NCBI GenBank assembly: GCA_026874595.1
Contig: CM049317.1
Location: forward strand, 17,283,382 to 17,347,381
Direction of reading: 5' to 3'
Length of the DNA stretch: 64,000 nt
Origin: Sipunculus nudus
Taxonomy: Eukaryota > Annelida > Sipuncula > Golfingiida > Sipunculidae
Both the position numbers and the translations under genes were made by a program. Positions 43,641 to 56,080 of the stretch are shown piece by piece. Positions within the stretch are counted from its first letter, which is position 1; each line of letters begins with the position of its first letter. The notes below the pieces were generated by a model. The model searched no databases and was not told the origin of the DNA. It saw only the letters and a program-made list of their open reading frames with translations.

Positions 43641-45060
43641 ATTGAATCATCTGATAAGCGTGTAGGTAAAACACATGAAACCTGAAACAATCGACAAGAG
43701 ATTTTCAATAAAAGAACAACAATGAAACAAGATGATGAAGATCATTTGTGAGCTCTGGATACAGTGATCATCGCTTACCTGGTCTATTAAACCGACCCTT
43801 TCCAGTATGCCTCCTTCCACGTACTTCAACTTCCGCAACTAGTAAATGTATACATGACAAATGACGGTGTCGCAGCTGGAATAAATGTTCTGGAATTCGC
43901 GGTTAGTGTGGGGAACTTTTATATTTGGAAGTTTAATCTTGTAAATAAGGATGTTTTCAACAAAAAGGCGCGTAATCATGCTTGTGAAGCGGATAATTCT
44001 CCGGAATTCAGACTTGTGAAAAAAAGTTATCTTGCCCGCGTAGCGGTGGAGTTCATTACCTTGTTCTTTTATAATGGGTATATCGCCCATACTCAATGTG
44101 TTTTCGGTTTCTAGGCCATTGTAGGAAACGAGTGCCTGTGCTTTATGGGCTATCGCTTAGTCTAGTCGCCAGTACAGATAACAACGCGAACACAGCGCAC
44201 TTAGACTTCTGAGCCAATACGGCGCGATAAAAAAAAATCACCAAGAGTAACTATGTACGTCATAGAACTCTGACCTACAACCTACGTAATGCTGATATGT
44301 GGTTTTTGTGTGTTAGGCTCATGTATACCAGACATTAATAGTGAATACTTTAGATAGCAGCTGTAAAACTAGCAAAGGTTGAAAGCGTAACTTTTAAAAT
44401 CAAAAGCGGTTGAATTTTCTTGAGTGCAAATAGTGTTGTCCCCACAGTAAACTACGAGGTAACATTTATTATGGGTTCAGTGTAATTGAATCACCTGATC
44501 AAACACTCATGATCATTGCGACAGGCACTGTATGTCACCGTGTACTGTGTACTGCTATCAATACTAACGTAAACACAAGCCACTTAGTGCCACATAGTAC
44601 ACAAGATCGTAGCCACCGTGAGGTAAAGCAAGGGGATGTCAGAGAAAATCATACTTGATTAATGAAATAATGACCGCTCCAGTATTTATGCTTCTGTATA
44701 AATTCTCACAAAGCATATACCTTGGTGGAAGGAAACAGATCGAGAACGGTGCACAGCGGGCTGGTGGCCTTAGGCCACCCAGTGTCCCAAGGGCACCATA
44801 TGCGATAGTAATCTGCCACCTGCAGAATCAGGGACATCGAGAGGAATTTTTAGGAGGTTTAATTAAAATGTTTTCTATATAGGGCTCCGTTTCAGAGTAA
44901 CAAACTGCCTTATGCTAGGCAGATAAATACCCTTTACAGTCGCGTTTCCTTGAAAATACTTTTGTCCCTAGGAATGGGCTCCGGATCTACCGCTGAACAC
45001 ATTACTATTATACTTTATACTGAGAAAATTGTGGAGGGGTAATAAATAAGAGGTATCCCC

Positions 45061-45110
45061 GTGTGGCGGGGGAGGGAGGGGGGGGGGGGCGGATGGGGCG
45101 GGGACGGAAA
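45061..45110 (+). repeat. G-rich tract, possible G-quadruplex
   Basis: Runs GGCGGGGGAGGGAGGGGGGG and GGATGGGGCGGGGAC contain more than four G3+ blocks with short loops. Confidence 0.7.
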
Positions 45111-45927
45111 TTGTGTCCCTGTATGTGTATGAAAAGACTGATGAAAGCCGCCGTATTCATAAGCTTATAGAGCAATTTATTGTGGAAATTAAATTTAGAA
45201 AAGACCCAATGCCTATATGCAATTGTTCACGTGGAGGGGCAAATGTGATGAAATAACTGTGAAAAGAAAAATTTCATCGGGCCCTATCAGTGGCACAAAA
45301 CCTGAACATAATGCTCATGCCACCTCGTGGCCGTATCGCGCAATTTCACAAATCAAGTTTATTCAAGCTTCTTTTTTGTTTCTTCCTTGTAAATTCTTTC
45401 ATGTTTCTTTCTTTTTTATATATTTTTTTTTCATCTGGTTTTTGCATAGTAAACATAGACACGTTGACTGTGTACTAACCAATAAATCATAATAACGTCT
45501 AAAACAAGTAAACCGCAGACAATAAGACTGTGTGTCAGATGGTTTTACTTGAAACCTTTTGTATTCAGCCAAAATGAGCTAATAACGAAAGAAAATAGAT
45601 GTACACCTGTTATTCCAAATGAATGCAAACCTCTGGATTCAGCTATTGAAGGGCCTGTAATACAGAGATAACCAACAGGAGGAGATCATAAATGATACAT
45701 TATGAAACGAAGTTCTTGATCCCATATAAGTTGAATTTCATGTCGTTTAGAATAAGGGGAAGATATTGTGCTAAAAAGTGTTACACCTACATGAACCACA
45801 TATAACATATTTAGCCTGATATCTGAGGAAAAGGATTGAATTAGATTTCCATATTCTTAAGCCCAACATAATATCGCATTTCCATAATTAAATGTTTTTT
45901 TTACTTTGCATTCTGGAAATCTTTGGG

Positions 45928-46030
45928 ATCCAGTACCGCTAGTCGGGGTCCTGTTCCGCCAGTTGAGGTCAAGTACTGCCAGTCGGGGTCCAGTGCCGCT
46001 AATCGAGGTCCAACATTGCAAGTTTGGGAG
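45928..46030. repeat. Short tandem repeat, 26-bp unit x4
   Basis: Units of the form GGTCCAGTACCGCTAGTCGG recur four times with substitutions (CTGTTCCGCCAGTTGA, AAGTACTGCCAGTCGG, CAGTGCCGCTAATCGA). Confidence 0.8.
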
Positions 46031-46070
46031 GCCTTAAGACTGTTAAATCGGGCTCTGTTTTAACCAGAGT

Positions 46071-46350
46071 TTTTTTTTGTGTGTGCAACAAGTGTAGTTC
46101 ATGTAAAGCGAAACAGGCTGAGAACCCTATCTGTTAAATGGTTATGAATTCTGTACTTTCTTTGAATATACTCTGATTGTTTAGCTGCTACCTTGTGCTT
46201 TGTTGTGCACCTGAGTGCTGATACGATCGGTGTGCCATAAAAACCGACATCTCTACTTAACCATGTTAATTCAAAGGCAACCCGGTCAGGCACTTGGCAA
46301 GGGCAGTCTTTTTCCTAGGGCACCAAAAGGGGTTACTTTTATCGGATGAC
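46071..46350 (+). repeat. Left inverted arm
   Basis: Inverted counterpart of 47680-47945; similarity drops abruptly after GGATGACA at about 46355. Confidence 0.7.
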
Positions 46351-47679
46351 AACACGAGAAGAAGGGAGATTTTACGAACTTGCTGATAACTCTGTCCAGA
46401 AAGGTCTGATTTTTGGCATGTTATGGCATTTTATAAACTCTACATAATCTCTCCCGTTTGTCCAGAAGTGAGAATTCGCTTTTACAGCTAGGACGGAGCT
46501 GGCCACTATGTCACGAGTACATCTTATTTGATTCTGCTCCTACAGAACATTGCTCATTCATATGACTGTGTCCACATCTTCCCCAGTCTGCCTGGCTTCC
46601 AGCCTGTCTGGTTTATTTCAATTTTTGGCTAGCGCTCGAACTATCGGTCGTCTTTTCCGGTGTTCCAGCGGTAAACAAGCTGGAGGGGCAGTTGTACAGT
46701 AAGGGTGAGACTAAGCAATAATTAACATATTTGTTGGTAGAAAATGTATCGGTTGTCCGATTGTGCAGTCTGGATCAGACCGCATAGACTGCTTGTGTCG
46801 TATGTACGAGATAACATGTCGTATGTAAGAGATAGATATTTTTTTCTTTTACCAAGTGGCAACAAAACGCTTTAGTAGTACCTGTATATCAATAACTTCG
46901 CAGAATTGGCTAGTCATGTTCTTTATAATTCCAAAAACGCCAGAAATTATTCATGTCCAAGCGGGCTTTATCTACAATCGTAATAGATCCCATGTGCAGT
47001 CTTATTTTTTTAAAGTAAAGAATGAATAAATTATCAAAAGGGTTGATAATAAAGCCTACCTAACATATTACTCTGTAATGCTGTCATTCATATTTGGAAA
47101 GTACACGTAGTTTACTCAACCACTTTCACTGAGGTCACACCATTTAGCCATATTCGATCACCTTCACTGCTTCCTGCACTTACAATGAAGCAAGATAACT
47201 TTTTCTTTGTTTTAACTTAGCTTTGAACAAAAATGCGATTCCCATTTTTCACTCTTTGTGGATGCAGCTACTTCCGTTGAAGGAAAACAGCAAGATAAAC
47301 TAAAGTTGGATCTAACTGTTATATAATTTTTTTCTCACGACATATATTACGCTATGTTGTTACGTTCAGACGGTATAAATAAATATTACGACATTAAAAT
47401 AACTGTTTTTTCCCTCTAATTATGAAATAGCATGTGTAGGTACATTTATCGCAGCCTTGGTATCAAAATGGTGCATATTGGCTTGGGATGATGGGACCTA
47501 GACGTCCTCATTTAGTCATAATATTTATACTTTACGTTGTACGGTTTTAATAAAATATATTATATAATTTTATCATTTTTCATGGTGAAAAGCACATTCA
47601 AATAATAAAAAATGTAACTTGAAGTGATATAAAATCAAATACAAATGTCAAATAACAATAAGCTCGTCAATCCATATGT

Positions 47680-47945
47680 CACCCAATAAAAGTTACCCCT
47701 TTCTGGTGCCCAAGGGAAAAGGTTGCCGTTACCAAGTGACGGAACGGGTAGCCTTTAGTTCAACGTGGAAAAGTAGAGATTATTCGGTTTTGATAGCGCA
47801 CTCAACGTTTCAGTAATCAGGCACACAACAAATCACAAGTCATCGATTTAAACAAACGATACAGAGTTCAACATCACCTACAAGATCCGGTTCCCAGCCT
47901 GTTACGCCTCACTAATTATACTGTTGCATGCACTAAATAAAATCC
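47680..47945 (-). repeat. Right inverted arm
   Basis: Inverted counterpart of 46071-46350; the outer end lies near GCATGCACTAAATAAAAT. Confidence 0.7.
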
Positions 47946-48003
47946 TAGTCTCTATCAGTCTATAGATCTCCTGGACTAGTGCTCCTGTACCCAGGCTGGC
48001 GGC

Positions 48004-48535
48004 ACCTGACTGTACCTCACTTGGCACAGGGTGGCAGCACCTCACTGGACACAAGCTGACAGCATCTCACTGGACATCGGCTGGCAGCACCTCACTAAAC
48101 ACCTGCTCGCAGCACCTCACTGGACACCCGCTGGCAGCACCTTACTGGACGATCTCTGGCACCACCCCACTGGACGACAGCTGGCACGCCTCACTGGACC
48201 CAGACTGTCAGCACTTCACTGGACCTAGACTGCCAGCACCTCACTGGACCTCACTGGACACCGGCCGACAGCACCTCACTGGACCTCAGTGTACCCCGGC
48301 TGACAGCACCGCACATGACCTCTCTAAACAGCACCTCACTGGCAGCACCTCGCTGGACAGCACCTCGCTTGACAGCACTTCACTGACATCGGGCGGACAG
48401 CACCTCTCCGGACAGCTCCTCACTGGATCGCAATTCGCTGGACAGCACCTCACCGGACAGGACCTCGCTGGACTCGGGCTGAAAGCTGCAGCACCTCGCT
48501 GGACAGCACTTCACAGGACACTGGGCTGCAGCACA
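48004..48535. repeat. Minisatellite built on CAGCACCTCACTGGAC
   Basis: About 25 variants of CAGCACCTCACTGGACA with spacers such as CCGGCTGG or CTAGACTGC, giving 15-33 bp periods that shorten toward the right. The reading frame across it (repeats of HWTxAxS) has no other coding sign. Confidence 0.88.
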
Positions 48536-50248
48536 TCTGGGTCTCTGCAGGCTTCATAGATTGTCTCTTTCAATAACCCTAGCACGTCCGTAAGTACCCT
48601 TCTACCCTAGAGGCTTATTTATATTCATAAGACAAATACAAAAAAAAAAATCGCCTGTTTTTCTATTATGGCCCATCTTTATTCATGAGTAGGCTGAATC
48701 CATGCTGAACCCCACGCCAAGCACCACAACAATGGCATAATCATTTGGTGGCACCATAAAAGCCTTTCTGTCTGGACATGGTTGAAAATATTTGCTGACA
48801 CCGGTATTTCTTTAAAAAACGATTGATTTTTCTTTATATCCTTCATGTAACGAAAAGTACAATCAAAATAAATATGAACAATATAATAATGCAAATGATA
48901 CAAATAGTCACAAATAGTAAAGTGAATTATACGGTTCATATTTTAAGTGAAATGTTTATTAAGTCGTTACTATACTACTACTCAAGTTATATCAGTTAGC
49001 ATATACTTCTGACGGCAATAGAGCTTCTATAGTATTCTGTAGACATCTGAAAAAAAAGATCTGTATTAAAACGTAGATTGTTCTTTATATATTAAAGAAG
49101 ATAGCTGCTCCAAAGAACTGATCTATGAACTGATCGTCCTGTAAACTATGCATCTAATGAAAATTTATCCTTCATGAAATCCAAAAGTTGTTTTCGTTCT
49201 ATCAATGTCCTATCACCGTCATATGACGTATAGCATTAGTGAACATTTTGCCACAAAAGTGACACATGACCTCCCTGTCAAGTGTTTCTAACACCCCGTT
49301 ATTTGAAAGTAACTGCACAGTATAAGAAAATACTCCCAACACGGATGGATTGTCTCTGGCTACTGTCCAAAGCATACAAGGATTTAAATTGTCTACTTAA
49401 ACACTTCTTATAATTCTAAACACATCATGATAAAAGATTTTTTTTCAAAGGAAGACCTTTCGTAAAAAAATTATAGCCTTCGTGAAACTGCTTTTCCACA
49501 TACGTCATGGTGTAACTGAGTTATGCAAAACTAACTGAATCGGATGTTCCTGTAGCCCTAATCTATCAATGAGATTCATTGCATCAGCTATAAATCCATA
49601 CTTAATATATCTGTTGAAGTAACTGGTAAGACACAATTCGTGACGGTTAAGAGTCTGTTTTTATTTCACAGTGTGGACCGAAAAAGCAGAAGGTTACGTC
49701 GATTTTTAAATAATGCTAATGAAAGCATACCAGCTAATGACTGCACTATGTCTGATCCAGTGGGGATATGTAAAGAATTTTCGGACATGACCTATGCTTT
49801 CTCTCTAACATGTTTTGTTCTTTGACAATTAAGGTGCACCAAAGGTCAGAACTGTATAGACATATAAAACTACTGATTTTAAAGACGCACTATTGTCAAT
49901 GTGATTAAGCAACAAGGTCGAAATCCAGCTCCAGTAAGGAAAAACAGGGAACCTTTTCCTTTCCTACGCACTTTTATTTAGTTTTTTTATCGACGACAAT
50001 GATGCCTGCCACCTGATACCAAGGTGTTTATGGTTACCGACCAAAGAAACAAGTTTACCACCCAGTGTCCATTTAAGCTCGGATTTGTGAGATTTAACAT
50101 CTTTTCAGATTCACAACAATCAATCACAATAGATTTGTGCTGGTTAAACGTAAACCTCTATTTGCAAGAGTATTCTTATAATCTGTTGTAGTCCCATTGG
50201 TGAAACTCGTGATGTGATCTGCCTGTGTGGGACTACCTAAATATGCAT
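48536..50248. other. Non-coding stretch
   Basis: AT-rich; contains one possible orphan exon at 49675-49825. Nothing else recognised. Confidence 0.45.
49675..49825 (+). CDS. Possible orphan terminal exon
   Basis: A good acceptor (TTTTTATTTCACAG) precedes an open frame VDRKSRRLRRFLNNANESIP, ANDCTMSDPVGICKEF, ending in a stop near 49825. Phase 2 and the basic start would fit a cytoplasmic tail after a TM exon like that of the receptor at 28 kb, but no partner exons are seen nearby. It is probably a relic or a coincidence. Confidence 0.18.
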
Positions 50249-52350
50249 CTTTGAATTTTATAGGATGCTTTGTGAAATGCTTACAAAATTGATGTTATTG
50301 GTACAGTTCTGGTATTGAACAGTACCATATTTAGAAACATCTTGGTCATGAAATCATTTGTATGTTCTGTATTTTTAGCACCTGTTTTTGGGTGTGCTAA
50401 CAAAATCTAGATGGTTAACATAATTCCGAGATATTCACTGTCTTTATGTGACAGATGCACTCATGCATGTTTGTTAAACATTTTAAAACTTCTAAGATGA
50501 AAGAGAATACAAGTGAGGGTGTATATTATCGATAAGTCGGCCAGTTGTTAAAAGACTCCCAGTTTGCTTGTACTACCTTATTTCCAAATTTAAAATGTAA
50601 TCATGATAAATTTCATATAGTTAAAAAAAAACACATTGAGTATCACATTACTTTTTAATACCTGTTAAGGTTTCCTTATAAACTTCTACAACTTGACCCT
50701 AAAGCCCCTATAATTCTTCTGTAGCTGACATCATATGTAACGGAGGGAAATGAAGTTTACAGTTTATTGTTGACAATACTCCGGAAGCCAGGAATGTAGG
50801 AAGAGACTTAATATATTATATCCCCATCGAGTATATTGTTATTGTTTTCTAATCAGAGTTTTGAGCGTGTTCCGTAGGGAATGAAATGGGAGCACATTTG
50901 TTAGATGCATTCACAGTGGTGTATGTTAAGATGAAGATAGGCTTGGTATAAATTACATACCATGTCACTGTAAATGTTTGATGCGTTAATATAAGGAAAT
51001 TATATGTAAAAGTGTGTATTTTATAGATTTTGCAGGTTCACATTGATTGTATGTCCATACAATACGTTTATCACATGCACAGCAGTAGTAAAACTACTGT
51101 CGTCTTGTTTTATGTAATTTTTATATTATTTATGAAAAATTCTTAATTTCATAATGAAGGAAACTTCTCCACAAAATTGTTTTCCAAAGTGTCCTTATAA
51201 TGCCACAAAAATAGATCGAGGATGAAATTTCAGTCACGAATATTCATATTCTTTTGAAGATCCGATTCTATCTCAACAAAATGAATGTCATTATGTTCAG
51301 TTGTTAATGATAAAAAAAAACATATGATACCTTTACTTTTAAGTTAGATCGCAAAGCACAAAATGTATGGACATAAAAATGAAATGACATTGCATTTGGT
51401 ATGATAATATATTATAATGTACATTATAATGAACATAATGTGTGATCTTCCTCTGGTGTACCCTGTCACAGAATTATTTCAGGAGTCAATTTTGAGTTTC
51501 CTTTGCTGTAGCATCCAACCCATCCAGGGATTTAAAAAAAATAGTTTCGAACTTCCTGTTTTAAGCAAAGTATTGATTATTCATTATTCGTAGACGTATG
51601 ATATATAGATCTGTTAATAAATGTGAATGACTGTTGTTGATAGGGAAGCTGTTAAAGATCAATTGATCTTATTAATGTTAATGTAAAATTATTCAACATA
51701 CTTCAAAGAATGACTTCTCAATGTTTGTGTTTCCACCACTTTGCTTTAAACGGGGCTTAATGAATTCAATGATCATTTTAAATATGGAAGTATAAAATAT
51801 ATACAGGAACATTTTGATATCTTGAATATATATTGTTGCAGTTGAGGATAAATAAATGTAAGTATTTCATTTTCAGTAAGATTCTTATACGTCTTCCAAT
51901 AATTAACACGAAACGTTATGTTTTGCAGTTTAAGATTGTAATTATTTTATTTCTTGAGGTATTTTAAATCAGTATGTATAAATGATCAGGTCAGAGTGAA
52001 GCATTAGTTTTTGTTATTTGTACAAAATGTTAATCTCTAATTGGTTTCATGTGAAATCTCCCATGATTTTTTGCAAGGTTAAATTTGAAATTCCGACGGT
52101 TAATTAAACGAGTTACTGTTATAAGAAATAGGTGAAACAGGAAATCAATCATTTTACATCTACTTGTCTTCCTTTCATTGTATCAGGTATACACCTGGTT
52201 CAAAGAATAATTCAGCTAACAGCGTTTTAGAAATAAATTGTAAAATAAATCCTTCCACAATGACTGAAAATTGATAAAAAAAGTGTTTTGTCAAGCCGAA
52301 TTCAAATGTGTGTGATACTGAGTGACCATTATGGTCTACACTATCATATA

Positions 52351-52354
<4 letters not shown>

Positions 52355-52396
<42 letters not shown>
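52355..52396. repeat. TA microsatellite
   Basis: About 40 nt of TA repeat, absent at the matching point of duplication copy 1. Confidence 0.88.
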
Positions 52397-52399
<3 letters not shown>

Positions 52400-52646
52400 G
52401 TTTATGTTTGTCATGCCAAGTGAACGCAGCACACTAACAGCGCACCATCACTGACCTTTACTTGTGTTGCATATGGCGTACCATTTTTTGTGTAATAATT
52501 ATGCAACATGTTTAAGCAAGTGTAATATATTGTTTAATCTTGTGGCATAAAAATTCTTGAGATCATGTGTGATTCATTGGTCCAATTAAACATAAGATAA
52601 TAGAATACACGTACAAGCAATGTCGTGCTTGAAAAAAAAATGCTTT

Positions 52647-53157
52647 TTATACGCCCACCCATGTCTGGACGTTTTATGCAATACCCACTGTCCGTCTGTC
52701 CGTTTACTTTTAAGTGTCGCCGGGATAACTTCTAGGAGCTTTATGGATTTTGATGAAAGTCTCCATAACTAATTATCTCGCCCGGGATCGATTATGGGCA
52801 AAATCCACGCATATTTTATAAGGTCAGATGTCCCTAGGCTACTTTGTGGTGTCGCGGCGCTAACATAGGATTTTGATAGATTTTGATAAATCTCAAGAGA
52901 AATGTTAATCAAGAAAAAATCTCCCCTAAGTTCTATTTCCAGCAAAAACCACGACATTTTAATGAGGTCAGAGGTCACCGCACTTTGGAGGCACCGTGAT
53001 GACTTGCGAATAAATCCTACGAATTTTCAAAAACTCGTTATACATATTTACCAACATTTACTTGCCTCAAATAAATCCTCAAAAAAAAAAATTACGCATA
53101 TTTAAAATTATCAAAATATGCAACGGGCGTATTATGCACCATTTGCGGTATTCTTGT
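52647..53157 (+). mobile_element. Short HINE/MITE-like element with ACGCCC ends
   Basis: Begins TATACGCCCACCC and has GGGCGTATTATG near its 3' end, an asymmetric inverted repeat, followed by a short tail ending CTTG before TTT. Inside, two related blocks of about 130 bp recur (ATAAGGTCAGATGTCC and ATGAGGTCAGAGGTCACC). The duplication partner at about 22890 is an empty site (GGCTTTTATGTATG), so it inserted after the duplication and left no visible target duplication. Confidence 0.72.
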
Positions 53158-53449
53158 TTATGTATGTTTTATTATCGCGTTTATGTCCGGTATGAATAAA
53201 GTGCCTGAAGTAAGATTTTATTCAATCCAATAAAATAAAAAAAGACGAAATCATGTGCAGTAAAAACTGGTGTCAGTCGTGTTCTGAGTCATTCCCAGGA
53301 CTAAGAGAACCAGGGGTGTGAAGTTAAATGGTTAAAGAAAATAGACCTCTAAACATTATTTATGTGTGCGTGTTGCATAGTTGATAGTGAAGTAAGATTT
53401 TAAGTCGCCTGTACCATACACTGCCAAAAATCAGGCTTGGTATGTGTAG

Positions 53450-54197
53450 AATGTACCGCCCAAGTAATAGATGTAAAATCTTTGTGCTTTTGACCGGTTT
53501 CCGCCGCCGAGTTTGTTTACGGCAAAATCCTCTGTGACCCTTCAACCGATCTTTCCAAAAGAGTGCATAGTTATTCTCCCACCTATGTAGCTGTGACTAA
53601 CAAAGACTTGTGACGCCACCTGCAGTCTTTTTTGTGCAGTTTGAATCGGGTTGTCTTTTTGATAAAAACCCAGACCAGACCAGTCAGGTGGCGCCACCTA
53701 CCTTCCAGTTTTCGTAGAATACATTAATGCCCTTTTCTCAGGAGCGATTTGCCCTAACGGCCTAAAATTGTGCATGTTCATAGATCTCGGATACCTCCAT
53801 CTTGTATTCAATATTGGTGGCGCATATGCAATTGTTTTTGTGAGGCGTCCCTCCGTCTCTTTGCTTTGATAAAATTCGCTCATATCTGAGGAGTGGATGG
53901 ATGTATCAGCCTGAAATTTAGGCATGTTTATCCGTCTTGGATAGCATTGTCGTAGACCAGACAGGTTGCGCCACATGATGTTCTGTTTGATAGAATACAT
54001 AGATGCACTTTTTTTCAGTAGTGGATCTTGCATGGTGTATCCATCTGTAGATCTGTTATTGGTGAAACCTTCACATATCTGAGGAGTTTTACCAATTTGG
54101 AGTCATGTCATGTCAGGTGCATTCCATGCCTTACTTTACCCATACCTCTTTGACGTGGCGGATACACGTAGTTGCTTGTCGACTACCCGTATTCTAG
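53450..54197 (+). mobile_element. HINE-like element, family B, copy 2
   Basis: Starts TGTACCGCC, shares CTCTGTGACCCTTCAACCGA and CACCTATGTAGCTGTG-type words with 21117-22371, carries AGGTGGCGCCACCT, and ends GGCGGATACAC, hairpin GTAGTTGCTTGTCGACTAC, CCGTATT and CTAG at 54194-54197. It has fewer internal units than copy 1. Confidence 0.72.
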
Positions 54198-54409
54198 TTT
54201 AAATAAATGGTGAATAAAAAATATTTTGTAAAACGCCTCCTAGCTCCTTGTTGCTTCGTATGAAATAAATGATTCGCTAACTTTAGTTTCTTAGATGTCT
54301 ATTGATGTTTCGTGGAGACCAGTTGTTTTATCTCTATAACGATACATAGGAATAAAGGAACGAGACGATGTACACATCACCCACTTGATCATGTTTTCAA
54401 ACTCTAACT

Positions 54410-54830
54410 ATATTCGCCAAATATAGAGTTTTATTGTACTATGTTTTCGGCAGAGTTCGCTGCGTTCTTTCCCCCGGGTCTCCTCTGAGACCCCTCGTCA
54501 GATCTTTCCGTTGCATTGCATAATAGTGTCACAATTGAACCCAGTTAAGATTGGTGGCGTCACCTGAAATCTTTTTATTTTCGCGTAGTGTGCATCTGCC
54601 TTTTTATCCCATTTCTCAAGTGTCGTCCTATATACTGAGCTGAAATTGTGCATGGCTACAGATTTTGGGTACCTTCATTCCGTGCTTAAGAGTGGTTGCG
54701 CCATCTGCAATTGTCCTAGCGTGCATATCTCAGGAGTGGTAGGATGTATCAGCCTGCAATGTGGCATGTCCAAGCTTTCTCGTACATATGACATGTGGCG
54801 CCACATGTAATCTGGTGATTGACAGGTACC
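54410..54830 (+). mobile_element. HINE-like element, family B, copy 3, interrupted
   Basis: Shares TCTCCTCTGAGACCCCT and GTGGCGTCACCTGAAATCTT with the other copies and has CATGTGGCGCCACATG near its right side. It stops abruptly at the LTR beginning at 54831, so the LTR element inserted into it; the remainder would lie beyond the window. Confidence 0.65.
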
Positions 54831-55178
54831 TGTAAACTACAGCCTCTGGGGCAGTTTGTAGTGGTGTTCTTGTTCCCACAGATAACGATCTTCCAGCAAC
54901 GGTTTAGAGATGTTTTATTCGCCCTGGCTCGAGGACAAACTGACTAACATGTCCACGAAAACTTGGGACATTAACTACGCGCATGCGCACTAGCTATTAA
55001 AATAACAAAAGAACATGTAACATTTAAGCCGCTGTTAACCCTGCTCTACCAGTTTCGATGAATACAGTCCTACCACTACCCTGCCGGTAGATGTCGCCAT
55101 CAGCACAACACGAAATAATTCACTGGTTTACATGTTAATACTACTATTTGACTCTAGATGTCGCCACAAATCATTACA
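54831..55178 (-). repeat. 3' LTR of the Gypsy fossil
   Basis: The 348-bp block starts TGTAA and ends TTACA on either strand, the usual TG...CA form with 5-bp inverted ends, and contains GATGTCGCC words. On the - strand a G-rich purine tract lies directly before it, as expected for the plus-strand primer site. Confidence 0.7.
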
Positions 55179-56064
55179 ACCCCCCCCCCTAAAAAGGATG
55201 AAAGATTTATAAACATCAACTAAACCATTAATCATTAAGAGTAAACATCACAACATAAATAGGTCTACCAATTTCCAGCGGACAGGTTGTCCCTTTAACC
55301 ACGGTGGACATACACACATACATCTCATTCCCCACCAACCATATGGTGAACCATTTTAACAGGTTATGAGCCTAACTTTGCTTCCTCAAATGTCGCGAGA
55401 GACATCAATATCCCTTCCGTATTACAATACATTACATAAAACATATTAGAAAATTTCTCTCATACCCCACCAGCTATGGTGTCTAGCATAATTTAACAGG
55501 AATTGAACCTACTACACACATACCCCACCTACTACACAGGTGTACCAACAAACCGCTCTCTAATGTTACATAACGTTAGGGTTTAATACGAGGCATATAC
55601 CATAAATATCCTCACAATATAATCATAATATCTGCGATACATGGGTCGCCAAGGAATTTGACCCACTCATAGATTTTACCCCCTAAAGGTAGACTTTGAA
55701 TGAAAGTTCACCAAACAAACATTATAATAAGAATAGTATAACCAGAAATCTATTTGTACTAAGTAGTCACTGAGTAACGTAAGCTCCACTGCTTGCCTGA
55801 TACAATTTACAAGAACACACAAAACAGGCACCTTTGGGGACGACATACTCATTACAGAGCCAATACTAGAGCAATACTTGATTTAGAAATTTCTGGTGAG
55901 ATCACCGTACCAGCTTGCTGTTCCTTTAAAGGAATACATTTTAAGTAGACACTGACATATTTCGGTAATCTCAAACAAGAGTACTGATCTTAAACAAGTA
56001 GATAGCTCAACATCACACTAGTATAATGATTATTCTGTTTTCCAGATATTCAGAATAATACACT
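55179..56064. other. Non-coding 3' part of the Gypsy fossil
   Basis: Lies between the LTR and the inserted LINE. AT-rich, starts with the purine tract (C run on the + strand at 55179-55188) and shows no coding frame. Confidence 0.5.
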
Positions 56065-56080
56065 TAGCATAATACCACTT
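56065..56080. repeat. LINE target-site duplication, left copy
   Basis: TAGCATAATACCACTT, identical to 63541-63556, abuts the short A tail (T run on the + strand) of the LINE. Confidence 0.88.

Larger units (their letters stand above)
43641..46069. other. Non-coding stretch with G-rich tract and short repeat
   Basis: No exon recognised. It contains a G-rich run at about 45061-45110 with quadruplex-forming pattern and a four-fold 26-bp repeat at 45928-46030. Confidence 0.45.
46070..47945. mobile_element. Element with long (about 275 bp) inverted terminal arms
   Basis: The left arm (about 46070-46350) and right arm (about 47680-47945) are inverted copies. Matching anchors: AACAGGCTGAGAACC against GGTTCCCAGCCTGTT, CACTTGGCAAGGGCA against TTGCCGTTACCAAGTG, and GGGGTTACTTTTATCGG against CCAATAAAAGTTACCCC. 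The 1.3-kb middle is AT-rich and encodes nothing recognisable, so this is a non-autonomous long-TIR or foldback element. Arm divergence of perhaps 20 percent indicates age. Target duplications were not seen. Confidence 0.75.
50249..53225. repeat. Segmental duplication, copy 2 of ced-6 3' flank
   Basis: Collinear with 19170-22960 at about 80-85 percent identity by eye. It lacks the family-B element present in copy 1 but contains a TA microsatellite (52355-52396) and a 0.5-kb element (52647-53157) that copy 1 lacks. The AATAAA of copy 1 (GTGCAATAAAAATTC) is GTGGCATAAAAATTC here. No ced-6 coding exon accompanies this copy. Confidence 0.9.

Noticed and set aside
42854-43674. Long - strand reading frames up to 257 codons.
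   Set aside because: They are translations of a 32-34-bp minisatellite, in several overlapping frames at once.
48031-48228. Open frame with repeating HWT residues.
   Set aside because: By-product of the CAGCACCTCACTGGAC minisatellite.
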